Part shown: in pieces, positions 33,010 to 40,571 of the stretch
Numbering within the stretch: position 1 is the first letter of the stretch
Layout: the number at the start of each line of letters is the position of its first letter
NCBI GenBank assembly: GCA_037443085.1
Contig: JBBIPA010000002.1
Location: 62,001 to 126,000 of the forward strand
Length of the DNA stretch: 64,000 nt
Reading direction: 5' to 3'
Source of the DNA: JBBIPA01 sp037443085
GTDB lineage: Bacteria; Chloroflexota; Dehalococcoidia; GIF9; UBA5629
Position numbers and translations under genes: made by a program
Notes under the pieces: generated by a model
What the model saw: only the letters and a program-made list of their open reading frames with translations
What the model was told of the DNA's origin: nothing
The model's database searches: none

Positions 33010-33942
33010 TTAAGAGCCAAATGGTAATGGTTCATCGTCAAAATCAAGGTCTTTCAGTGCCGTGCGGGCTGCCTGACGGACTCGCTGCTGTGAACTTTTG
33101 GCGAGCCTGGTCAGAGCCTGCCTGGCTTCCTCACTGCCGATTTCACCCAGCCCCTTGATGGCTACCTCCTGCACCCGGCTGTCTTTATCGGCGGCCAGTT
33201 TGATCAGGTGTGGCAATGCATCCTCGGCGCCCAGCTCACTGAGGGCATGGGCTGCCTCATAGCGTATCTCGGCATTATCGTTGTCGAGCTCCCTGACTAA
33301 TAGCGACAGCCAGGACTCATTGCAATTGCGTCCCATGGCACGGAGGGCGCATAGTTTACGCTCAGCACTTTTGCTGCGGTAGGCTGCCTTTATCAAGTCA
33401 GGTACCCGCGGCAGGTTCAGCGTGGCGATGGCCTCCAGCGCCAGGCACTGCAATTCACCGCCTGCCGAGGTATCATCCAGCACTGCCAGCAATGCCTGGT
33501 ACACCTCATTGGTCGAGGCAGTGGACAGCTTTCCTATCTCCCCGAGCAGGGCGAATTTACCCAGAGCCAGCACGGCAGCCTCTTTCACGGCAGCCGAGCT
33601 ATCCTTGGCTAATAACTGGGTCAGCGGTGCAATATGGCGATAGTCCTCCTCATCGGCTAAACCGGAAATAGCCTCGGCTCTTACCTGGGCATCGAGGTCT
33701 TGAAGGCAAAAGAAAAATATCTCGCTGAAGTTCACCCGGAAGTTGGTCTGGCTGAGCTTTACCAGTTGCATAATAACCTGCCGCCGGCGCTCTGTCATAG
33801 TTCTCGCCCAGGACTGTTTCATGAAGTCGAGGTCACTCTCATTGAGGTTGGACAGGTGAATCAGCTTAGACGGCACCAGCAGCTCGTTGGGGTCGAGGGT
33901 GGCGGCAATATACTTCTTATTGGAAGCGGCTTCCTGCCTCAC
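33010..33942 (-). CDS. HEAT-repeat protein
   Basis: A 310-residue alpha-helical repeat protein. At least five repeats of about 31 residues carry the PBS-lyase HEAT pattern, for example ALSELGAEDALPHLIKLAAD, then IKGLGEIGSEEARQALTRLA. The N-terminal third is less regular. HEAT proteins are scaffolds for protein binding; a few act as lyases on phycobilins, which this organism would not have. The gene starts directly after the PAC2 stop with no gap, so expression is coupled. The partner is unknown, with the PAC2 protein an obvious candidate. Confidence 0.85.
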   Translation of the reverse strand: MRQEAASNKKYIAATLDPNELLVPSKLIHLSNLNESDLDFMKQSWARTMTERRRQVIMQLVKLSQTNFRVNFSEIFFFCLQDLDAQVRAEAISGLADEEDYRHIAPLTQLLAKDSSAAVKEAAVLALGKFALLGEIGKLSTASTNEVYQALLAVLDDTSAGGELQCLALEAIATLNLPRVPDLIKAAYRSKSAERKLCALRAMGRNCNESWLSLLVRELDNDNAEIRYEAAHALSELGAEDALPHLIKLAADKDSRVQEVAIKGLGEIGSEEARQALTRLAKSSQQRVRQAARTALKDLDFDDEPLPFGS

Positions 33943-34791
33943 CTAGTTCTCCTTGTGTTCCTCTTCGTCGTCCTCTTCATCTTCCTCCTCTTCTTCTTCG
34001 TACTCCTCCACATCTTCCGGCGGCCATACCGGCTTGGTATAGCTGGTGATGAACTCCTCCATGGCTTCAGCAGCTAATTTCTTCATCTCTTCATCCGTCT
34101 GTTTGGCCACCACCGCCAGCTCCGCCAGGTCGATATCGATGTCGAGTATCTTCACCATGACGCCCAGGATAGCCAGCGCCGCTTTGGGATTGGGTATGCG
34201 CGTGGTATACATGGGTACCTCGCCTAGCAGGCAGATGCCATCCATCTCCCGCTCCTTGGCTACTCCCAGGAACAAGCCGTTGAGGCCGGCAATCTGAATG
34301 TCTCCGCGGAGCACCACGTCATATTTCTTTAGCTCGTCAACCAGATTCTGATTGGTCGCCGCCGCCCAGACACGGGGCATTTCAGTGTGATGAATCTTGG
34401 CAATGGCGGCGGCGCAGGTGTATACCCGCTTAATGCGGAGCTTTTTACCCATGTCCAGAACGCAGTTCGCCAGCTCATAGCCCTTGGTACCGGGCTGTTC
34501 ATCGCTGATAAACAGCAGCAACCCCCGGTCCGATTTGGGATTGTGCCAGTAATAGAATTTGCTTTCGGGAAACTGGGGAGCTTCGACGATGTTGTTCTTG
34601 ACCATGACGCCAATGGGATTGTAGAACTCAAAGGGCTCGATAGTGCCGACCTCTTCAGCCTTCAGCTTATCCTTCAGATACCGAGCCAGTATCAGCGACA
34701 CATTGCCGATGCCGGGCCATGAGGCAAACAGGTCGTAATCCTTTGACTTCAACTCCTTGGAGAGCCTGATGGCATTCTTCATGGTATTCAT
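33943..34791 (-). CDS. PAC2-family protein with acidic C-terminal tail
   Basis: A 282-residue PAC2 (proteasome assembly chaperone 2-like, COG2047-type) protein. Recognisable features are DLFASWPGIGNVS, the GYELANCVLDM helix, IAGLNGLFLGVAK and LLGEVPMYT followed by NPKAALAILGVM. The last 30 residues are almost all Glu/Asp (YEEEEEEDEEDDEEE). Archaeal and actinobacterial relatives bind proteasome or other assemblies, but no proteasome gene is in the window. It lies 22 bp after tldE and abuts the HEAT gene, suggesting a shared proteolysis or peptide-modification role; this is inference. Confidence 0.83.
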   Translation of the reverse strand: MNTMKNAIRLSKELKSKDYDLFASWPGIGNVSLILARYLKDKLKAEEVGTIEPFEFYNPIGVMVKNNIVEAPQFPESKFYYWHNPKSDRGLLLFISDEQPGTKGYELANCVLDMGKKLRIKRVYTCAAAIAKIHHTEMPRVWAAATNQNLVDELKKYDVVLRGDIQIAGLNGLFLGVAKEREMDGICLLGEVPMYTTRIPNPKAALAILGVMVKILDIDIDLAELAVVAKQTDEEMKKLAAEAMEEFITSYTKPVWPPEDVEEYEEEEEEDEEDDEEEHKEN

Positions 34792-34813
34792 GGTGATTGA
34801 AGCCAGCCTCTCA

Positions 34814-36115
34814 TTACTCTTTAGTCGCTACCGCTAGATTGGCACAGTAGATGCTGGGGGTCTTCAAGAACCCTTCCACCCATCTCACGTCGCTGCCGAT
34901 GGTTTCAACCTGCTTCAGTACCTGGTATACATTACCAGAAACCATGGTATCTTTCACCCTGCCGACTATCTCCCCGTTCTCAATCTTGTAGCCGAGCAGG
35001 ACATTGCCGCTGAAGTCGCCGTTTAAGACATTGCCCTGAGTGGCGCCGATAAGTTGCTCCACCACCAACCCCAGCTTGATATCCGCCACCATGTCAGAGA
35101 AAGAGGTGTCATCTTCCTTAATAATCAGCGAATTGGTGGATGGTGACGGCAAACCGCCGTTGCGGCTGCCATTGCCAGTGCTCCTGGCATTGGCCAGCCC
35201 GGCAGTTTGCAGGTCATAGAGAAATTGCGACACCACGCCCTGTTCGATGAGCGGCGTCCGTTGCCCTGGCACTCCCTCGTCATCGCAGGGACAACTGGCT
35301 ACCTGATAGGGCAGGGTGGCATCATCATACAGGGAAAGCCTGTTATCAAAAACCAGCGTTCCCAGTTTATCCTTCAATGGTGAAGCCCCCATAAACACTA
35401 TCTTACCATTAAATGCCATCATCAGGGGACTGATTAAGGCGCTGGCCACGCCGCTGGGCTTGAAAATCACCGGCATGGGCTGGGTGGCTAAACGGACTTT
35501 CTTCTTGGCCAGCTCCAGTTGCAGGGTTACTTCGTCAGCCAGCTCTTTGCTATCCAGCAGCGGATGGCATGAGCTCTGGCTATTGCCAACAAAGAGCATA
35601 TCGCTATCCTGTACCAGAATGCCTTCGATGCCCATGGAGAAAAAGCTTTTTTCGTAGCCGGCTTCGCCGCCCCGGGAGTTGATGATGCGCACTGAGGCCA
35701 CGCCTTTGCCCACCGAAGCTTCGCATAAAATCTCCGGGGAATGATCCCTTACCGTGGCGATAAGCTGCTCGCCGAGCTGCACCATGGCATCTATAGGCAC
35801 CTGCTCTACCTGCGGGTCATAGATGGCTACCTCGGGATAGGATTGTGCAGCGGGGAAATCGAATTTAGCTACAGCACCGAAGCGGCACGTCTCCAGCGCC
35901 ATGGTGACCAGCGCCTCGGGGTCAACCGGACCAGCCACCTGGGCGAAGCCCACTCTGCCATCCTTGATAAGCCGCAAGGCGGTGGTAGTGCTCTCCTTGG
36001 TCAGTATCTGTTTCAACTGGTTAGCTTCAAACTTGACCGGCGTCCTGCGGGAAGTAACCTGAAACACCTCGGCCTGTTCAGCTACCTTTTTAGCTCTGGC
36101 CAGTATCTGTTCCAT
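34814..36115 (-). CDS. tldE: TldE/PmbA-type metalloprotease subunit
   Basis: A 433-residue protein of the TldD/PmbA family, the non-catalytic TldE type, lacking the HExxxH found in TldD. Family features include RVGFAQV near residue 53, the SIGKGVASVRI segment and the C-terminal GSPSTNSLII-like stretch. TldD and TldE together form a protease that cleaves unfolded peptides; in E. coli it processes microcin B17 and CcdA. The stop of tldD and start of tldE are adjacent (36116/36115), as expected for subunits made in equal amounts. Confidence 0.88.
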   Translation of the reverse strand: MEQILARAKKVAEQAEVFQVTSRRTPVKFEANQLKQILTKESTTTALRLIKDGRVGFAQVAGPVDPEALVTMALETCRFGAVAKFDFPAAQSYPEVAIYDPQVEQVPIDAMVQLGEQLIATVRDHSPEILCEASVGKGVASVRIINSRGGEAGYEKSFFSMGIEGILVQDSDMLFVGNSQSSCHPLLDSKELADEVTLQLELAKKKVRLATQPMPVIFKPSGVASALISPLMMAFNGKIVFMGASPLKDKLGTLVFDNRLSLYDDATLPYQVASCPCDDEGVPGQRTPLIEQGVVSQFLYDLQTAGLANARSTGNGSRNGGLPSPSTNSLIIKEDDTSFSDMVADIKLGLVVEQLIGATQGNVLNGDFSGNVLLGYKIENGEIVGRVKDTMVSGNVYQVLKQVETIGSDVRWVEGFLKTPSIYCANLAVATKE

Positions 36116-37477
36116 CTAGCTGCCACCACCCACCAGGCAATGGCGGATTCTGATATGGGGGCTGCCATTGGAAACAGGCAACGGCGACTGGCCGCCTTTG
36201 CCGCAGCCGCCACCCTGGTTCATATCTAGGTCATTGCCGATGGCATCGATGTTATGGAGCGTGGTGAACACATTGCCGCTGAGTACCACCGGCTGCACCA
36301 GTTCAGCCACCTTGCCGTTGCGAATCATATAGGCTTCGGCAGCAGAAAAGGTGAACATCTCCAGGCTGGTGGTGCCACCGTACCAGTCTTTGGCATAGAT
36401 GCCTTCTTTAATGTCGCTGAGCATATCCTCAAAAGACATATCGCCCGGCTCGATGTAGGTATTGGTCATGCGCACGATGGGAGGAAAAGCATAGCTGATG
36501 GCGCGGGCATTGCCGGTAACCTCTTCCCCCATCTTGGCAGCAGTTTCGCGGGAATGAAGCCTGCCTTCCAGTATGCCCTCACGAATCAGATAGGTTTTGG
36601 TGGCGGGAACGCCTTCATCATCGTACTTATAGCTGCCGCGCAAGCCGGGAACCGCAGCGCCGTCGACGATATTGAGGTGGCTGCCGCCAAATTCCCGCCC
36701 CAGCACCATAAGCTCGCACAGTTTCTGGTTCTCATAGACATGGTCGGACTCGGATAAATGCCCGAAAGCCTCGTGGACGAAGACGCCGGCCAGCACCGGG
36801 TCCAGCACCACGGTATAATCACCGCCAGCTGCCTGGGGTGCCGAAAGCAGGTTAACCGCCCGCTGCGCCATATCCCTGACCTGGTCTTGCAGACCTTCTA
36901 CGGCGGCATAGTCGCCGCGGCTGCCCAAGCTCAATCCCACCTGCCTCACCGTGCCATCCTGCGAGGCAATAGCAGTGAGCCGCAGGCTGAGGTCTACTCG
37001 GTTCTGCTCGATATAGGCGCCTTCGGAGCTGGCAAAGATGACCTTTTTTCGACCGTCAATGTAGCTGATATTCGATGTCTGGATTTTGGGTGTGCGCAGA
37101 ATAAGGTCGTTGTACTCATCAAGCAACTGTTTTTTAGATTCCAGCGGGATAGCAGTGGGGTCTTTCCCGGTTTCCGCTGCCACCATGTCCACCGCTGGTT
37201 CCACCGGGCTGAGCTTGCTCTCGCCCCTGCCCACCAGCCTGGCCTGCTTTACCGCCAACTCTACCTTACCCCGCAATTTTTCCAGGTTATTGAAGCTGAC
37301 AAATCCCCAACCGCCCCTGACCAGAGCGCGGACATTGCCGCCGACGCCGGAGGTTCGGCCTATCTCTTCCAGCCGCTCGCCGCGGTAGACAATCCGCGTC
37401 GCCTGTCCCTCATCGAGCCGAATCTCGATGTAGTCAGCATCATGTCCTTTTAAGATATTGGTAATTTCATCACGCAT
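36116..37477 (-). CDS. tldD: TldD metalloprotease subunit
   Basis: A 453-residue TldD protein with the zinc site HEAFGH (HExxxH) near residue 235 and the family's ESDHVYEN and GSYKYDDEGVPA segments, the latter preceding the peptide-binding region. Partner of TldE directly downstream. TldD/TldE degrade peptides threaded into a central cavity. First gene of a five-gene run (tldD, tldE, PAC2, HEAT, GNAT) with almost no intergenic space. Confidence 0.92.
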   Translation of the reverse strand: MRDEITNILKGHDADYIEIRLDEGQATRIVYRGERLEEIGRTSGVGGNVRALVRGGWGFVSFNNLEKLRGKVELAVKQARLVGRGESKLSPVEPAVDMVAAETGKDPTAIPLESKKQLLDEYNDLILRTPKIQTSNISYIDGRKKVIFASSEGAYIEQNRVDLSLRLTAIASQDGTVRQVGLSLGSRGDYAAVEGLQDQVRDMAQRAVNLLSAPQAAGGDYTVVLDPVLAGVFVHEAFGHLSESDHVYENQKLCELMVLGREFGGSHLNIVDGAAVPGLRGSYKYDDEGVPATKTYLIREGILEGRLHSRETAAKMGEEVTGNARAISYAFPPIVRMTNTYIEPGDMSFEDMLSDIKEGIYAKDWYGGTTSLEMFTFSAAEAYMIRNGKVAELVQPVVLSGNVFTTLHNIDAIGNDLDMNQGGGCGKGGQSPLPVSNGSPHIRIRHCLVGGGS

Positions 37478-37614
37478 AGTGAGGTCTCCAGAATCTCTCT
37501 ATTGTAGCCCGATAGACTATGCAGAGGCAAGATGCTTTCGTGGTTTTGAAGGGGCGAAGTCCCGGTGGAGAAAAAAACACCAAAATTATATACTTATAGA
37601 TGGAGGGGGTCACC

Positions 37615-37872
37615 ATGCAATCAAGTCTCATCGGGAAGATCGAGAAAGCCAAGCGCTACGCTCAAGAGCCGGAACGAATCACCTTCAATGACCTCGCCGT
37701 CGATTTCCGTGGAGAAAACAATACGTATAAGGTGAGCTATGAAGCTGGGAAGTGGCAATGCGCCTGTTTATTCTTCTCGCAGAGGGGAATTTGCAGCCAT
37801 ACCATGGCATTGCAGCGACTGCTCGGCAGCATGTTGCCCAAGGAAGCCCTTACCGCGCCGATAACCGAGTAG
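37615..37872 (+). CDS. SWIM zinc-finger protein
   Basis: An 85-residue protein built around one SWIM finger, CACLFFSQRGICSH (CxC...CxH), near residues 50-65. The rest is a short helix plus a beta segment (DLAVDFRGENNTYKVSYEAG). SWIM domains bind nucleic acid or protein. GGAGGGGG lies 5 bases before the ATG at 37615; an ATG at 37600 would place the site inside the coding region. The gene is divergent from tldD and convergent with the DUF3795 gene. Confidence 0.8.
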   Translation: MQSSLIGKIEKAKRYAQEPERITFNDLAVDFRGENNTYKVSYEAGKWQCACLFFSQRGICSHTMALQRLLGSMLPKEALTAPITE

Positions 37873-37897
37873 CTTGCCTTCACACAGAACATTGGCA

Positions 37898-38302
37898 TCA
37901 GCCACTTTGGGCTAAGGCGAACTTCTCTATGCCCGCCTTTTTTATGGTCTTGATGTTTTTGAGATAGTCTTTCTTCAGCTTATCGCAAATGGCAAAATCG
38001 GCACACTCCCAGCAACCGACCAGTTCTTTTTTCTGGCAGCATTTTCGAATCTTGCACCAGGGATTACCTCCTCCCCCACGACAAGCCTTAGGGCAATGCA
38101 ACATGGCAAGGCCATCGAGAGCCTTCTTGAATGGCCCGTAGTCGCCCAGAAAGGGAATCTCCGGCCAGGCTTCTTTCATCTTAGCAGCGCGCAGTTCTCG
38201 CCTCAGCGCTTTGGCTGCCTCAGAAACGGTCTGCCTGTAACCAAAACACTGGGTACAGTTCAAGCCGCAATACCCAATCAGAGTGATAGCTTCCTGACTC
38301 AT
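37898..38302 (-). CDS. DUF3795 Cys-rich protein
   Basis: A 134-residue DUF3795 protein. The family start IGYCGLNCTQCFGYR near residue 9 is clear, and the central CRGGGGNPWCKIRKCCQKK and CWECADFAICDKL supply more Cys, about ten in all. The family is common in anaerobes and likely binds zinc or an iron-sulfur cluster. It lies 16 bp after folC on the minus strand, so it may share folC's transcript. Function is unknown. Confidence 0.82.
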   Translation of the reverse strand: MSQEAITLIGYCGLNCTQCFGYRQTVSEAAKALRRELRAAKMKEAWPEIPFLGDYGPFKKALDGLAMLHCPKACRGGGGNPWCKIRKCCQKKELVGCWECADFAICDKLKKDYLKNIKTIKKAGIEKFALAQSG

Positions 38303-38318
38303 TTTTCAAAATACCTTA

Positions 38319-39635
38319 CTATCTCTGGTAGTAGCTTATGGTCTCAGCCACCACAAACAGTGAGCCGGTAACCAGAATTAAATCGCTTTTTTGAGCCAGA
38401 GACAGCGCTTGAGCTATAGCCTCAGCAACGCTTTTGGCGATGGCAACTTCACGCCCCTGTTGGGAAAATGCTTCAACGATGACAGGAATTCGTGCTGCCC
38501 TGGGATGAGCCGAGCTGGTGACGATGATATGCGGAGTGAAAGCTGACAGCTCCTGTGCCATCCCCGGAGTATCTTTATCGCATGACGTGCCGAAGATGAC
38601 GAAACACCTGTCATAGGTAAAATATTTCCTTGTTGCCTCGATAAGCTTCTGCATGGAATAGGCATTATGAGCGCCATCAACCACCACCAAAGGCTTGTCT
38701 CGTAGAATCTGAAGCCGGCCCGGCCAGTCCACACGGTTGAGTCCCTGAATAATAGCTTCCCTGGGAATCTTTGCCCCGAGATGGTTTAATGCCTCAAGGG
38801 CAGCCACCGCCGCTGCGGCGTTTTCAAGTTGATAGTCGCCGATGAGCGGAATAGTGAGGCTATAGTCAGCATCTTTGCCGGTAACTAGCAACGATTGATG
38901 GCTGAGGTCTCCGCCGGTTCGGCGCCAGGTAATATCCCTGCCTACCTGTATCATTTTTGTTTTTTGCTGGTGGGAGGTCTGCTCAATTATTTCCAGTGCC
39001 TCCGGCTGCTGGGGGAAATTGACCACAGTACTTCCCGGCTTGATAATGCCCGCCTTTTCCGCAGCTATTTTGGCTATGGTATTGCCCAGCACTTCGGTAT
39101 GGTCGAGGCTGATGGAAGTGATAACGCAGACATCGCCCCTGGCGACATTGGTGGCGTCAAGCCTGCCCCCCAGACCCACCTCCAGCACCTGGAAATCAAC
39201 GCTATTCTGCTGGAAATAGGCAAAGGCGGCAGCAGTCAATATCTCGAAGGTGGTCAGGGCACCATAAGCAGCTTCTTTATTCATTCTCTCCACAAGCGGT
39301 TGCAGCCTGGTCACGATGGAGGCGAATTCAGCTTCAGAAATGAGAGCATTATTAATCTTGGCGCGCTCTCTCAGGGTGAGGAGGTGGGGGGAGGTGAACA
39401 GACCTGTCTTATAGCCAGCGGTGTGCAGTACCTGGGCGATCATTGCGGCAGTGCTACCCTTGCCCTTGGTGCCGGCGATATGCACCGTCTTCGTGCTCAA
39501 ATGGGGATTGCCCAGTGGCTCCAGCAGCTTCTCCATTCGCCTCAGGTCATAGTTCGCCGAGGTATAGGCAATGCCCGGAGTTTTTTCATAATCGGTGAAG
39601 CTCAAGACATAGGCTTCAGCCTGACGGTAATCCAT
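38319..39635 (-). CDS. folC: Folylpolyglutamate/dihydrofolate synthase
   Basis: A 438-residue Mur-ligase-family enzyme that joins glutamate to dihydropteroate or tetrahydrofolate. The P-loop is VHIAGTKGKGS, followed by FTSPHLLTLRERAKIN, the VGLGGRLDATN segment and SLDHTEVLG, with DGAHNAYSM in the C-terminal domain, all family signatures. It complements the pabBAC operon at 23296-26207. No ribosome site is seen; TATAAT lies six bases before the ATG at 39635, suggesting a leaderless mRNA. Confidence 0.93.
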   Translation of the reverse strand: MDYRQAEAYVLSFTDYEKTPGIAYTSANYDLRRMEKLLEPLGNPHLSTKTVHIAGTKGKGSTAAMIAQVLHTAGYKTGLFTSPHLLTLRERAKINNALISEAEFASIVTRLQPLVERMNKEAAYGALTTFEILTAAAFAYFQQNSVDFQVLEVGLGGRLDATNVARGDVCVITSISLDHTEVLGNTIAKIAAEKAGIIKPGSTVVNFPQQPEALEIIEQTSHQQKTKMIQVGRDITWRRTGGDLSHQSLLVTGKDADYSLTIPLIGDYQLENAAAAVAALEALNHLGAKIPREAIIQGLNRVDWPGRLQILRDKPLVVVDGAHNAYSMQKLIEATRKYFTYDRCFVIFGTSCDKDTPGMAQELSAFTPHIIVTSSAHPRAARIPVIVEAFSQQGREVAIAKSVAEAIAQALSLAQKSDLILVTGSLFVVAETISYYQR

Positions 39636-39641
39636 GGTGAT

Positions 39642-39647
39642 ATTATA
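39642..39647 (-). promoter_or_regulatory. -10 element of folC, leaderless layout
   Basis: TATAAT on the minus strand ends six bases before the folC ATG, the same spacing as at the MoaD/ThiS-like gene. The -35 at a 17-base spacing is poor. Confidence 0.45.
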
Positions 39648-39743
39648 GCATGGTAGAAATAATAACGGGAGCTAAAGCCGTTTTGGCTCAGTGCAAAATG
39701 GCTATTGATTCAACCCCGCTCACCTCTGGTAACATGGCAATAT

Positions 39744-39771
39744 TTGCTATAGAGTATGGTAGGGATATACT
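39744..39771 (+). promoter_or_regulatory. Possible promoter of the ABC exporter genes
   Basis: TTGCTA at 39744-39749, a 16-base spacer and TATACT at 39766-39771, about 95 bases before the ABC ATPase ATG at 39867. Confidence 0.4.
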
Positions 39772-39866
39772 ATTTGTGATAACAGCAGGAAAAAGGATAA
39801 CAGCTGAAAACTGAGATTGCTGTAGCAGGTTTATGCAGCCAGAGAAAGTCAGGAGAGAATTCGCCG

Positions 39867-40571
39867 ATGAACCCATGTATTAAGCTGGAACGAGTTTCTA
39901 AAATTTACCAGATGGGACAAGTGCAGGTGAATGCACTGAGAGATGTCTCCCTGGAGATTTTCCCGGGTGAGTTCATCGTTATACTGGGGCCCAGCGGCTC
40001 AGGTAAAACCACGATGCTAAATATCATCGGCGGCCTCGATATTCCTACCTCTGGCATGGTACAGGTTAATAACATTGACGTTTCCACATTGAAGAATCAC
40101 CAGCTTACGATGTACCGTCGTACCCAGGTGGGCTTCATTTTTCAGTTTTTCAACCTGATTCCCACGCTTACGGCGCGGGAAAACGTGGAATTTGCCGGCG
40201 AGCTGGTAAAGCGACGACGTGATGCCGACGAGTTGCTGGCGGAGGTAGGATTGAGTGAGAGAATAGACCATTTCCCCAGCCAGCTATCCGGCGGTGAAAA
40301 CCAGCGAGTAGCCATTGCGCGGGCACTGGCTACTGACCCACCGCTCATGCTCTGCGATGAGCCTACCGGCAGCCTGGACTTTGAGACCGGCAAACGTATT
40401 TTCAAATTGCTCCGTGAGCTGAACAAAACACATCAAAAAACGATAGTAATTGTTACTCATAATGCGCCGGTTGGTGAAATCGCCGACCGCGTTATCCGCA
40501 TGCGTGATGGTCAAGTATTCCAGGAAATCACCCATGACCAGCCACTTGACCCAGAGGCGCTGGAATGGTAA
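39867..40571 (+). CDS. ABC transporter ATP-binding protein, LolD/MacB type
   Basis: A 234-residue ATPase. Walker A GPSGSGKTT, Q-loop FQFFNLIPTLTARENVEF, signature LSGGENQRVAIARALA and Walker B LMLCDEPTGSLD are intact. The LTARENVEF text after the Q-loop marks the LolD/MacB/FtsE group that pairs with FtsX-type permeases. The downstream permease overlaps it by 7 bp, so the pair forms one system, perhaps moving a lipoprotein, peptide or antibiotic across or out of the membrane, or a mechanotransducing complex like MacB. Confidence 0.92.
   Translation: MNPCIKLERVSKIYQMGQVQVNALRDVSLEIFPGEFIVILGPSGSGKTTMLNIIGGLDIPTSGMVQVNNIDVSTLKNHQLTMYRRTQVGFIFQFFNLIPTLTARENVEFAGELVKRRRDADELLAEVGLSERIDHFPSQLSGGENQRVAIARALATDPPLMLCDEPTGSLDFETGKRIFKLLRELNKTHQKTIVIVTHNAPVGEIADRVIRMRDGQVFQEITHDQPLDPEALEW

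Noticed and set aside
36758..37453. A 231-residue plus-strand frame opposite tldD
   Set aside because: The minus strand there encodes conserved TldD including its zinc site region; the plus frame is a shadow.
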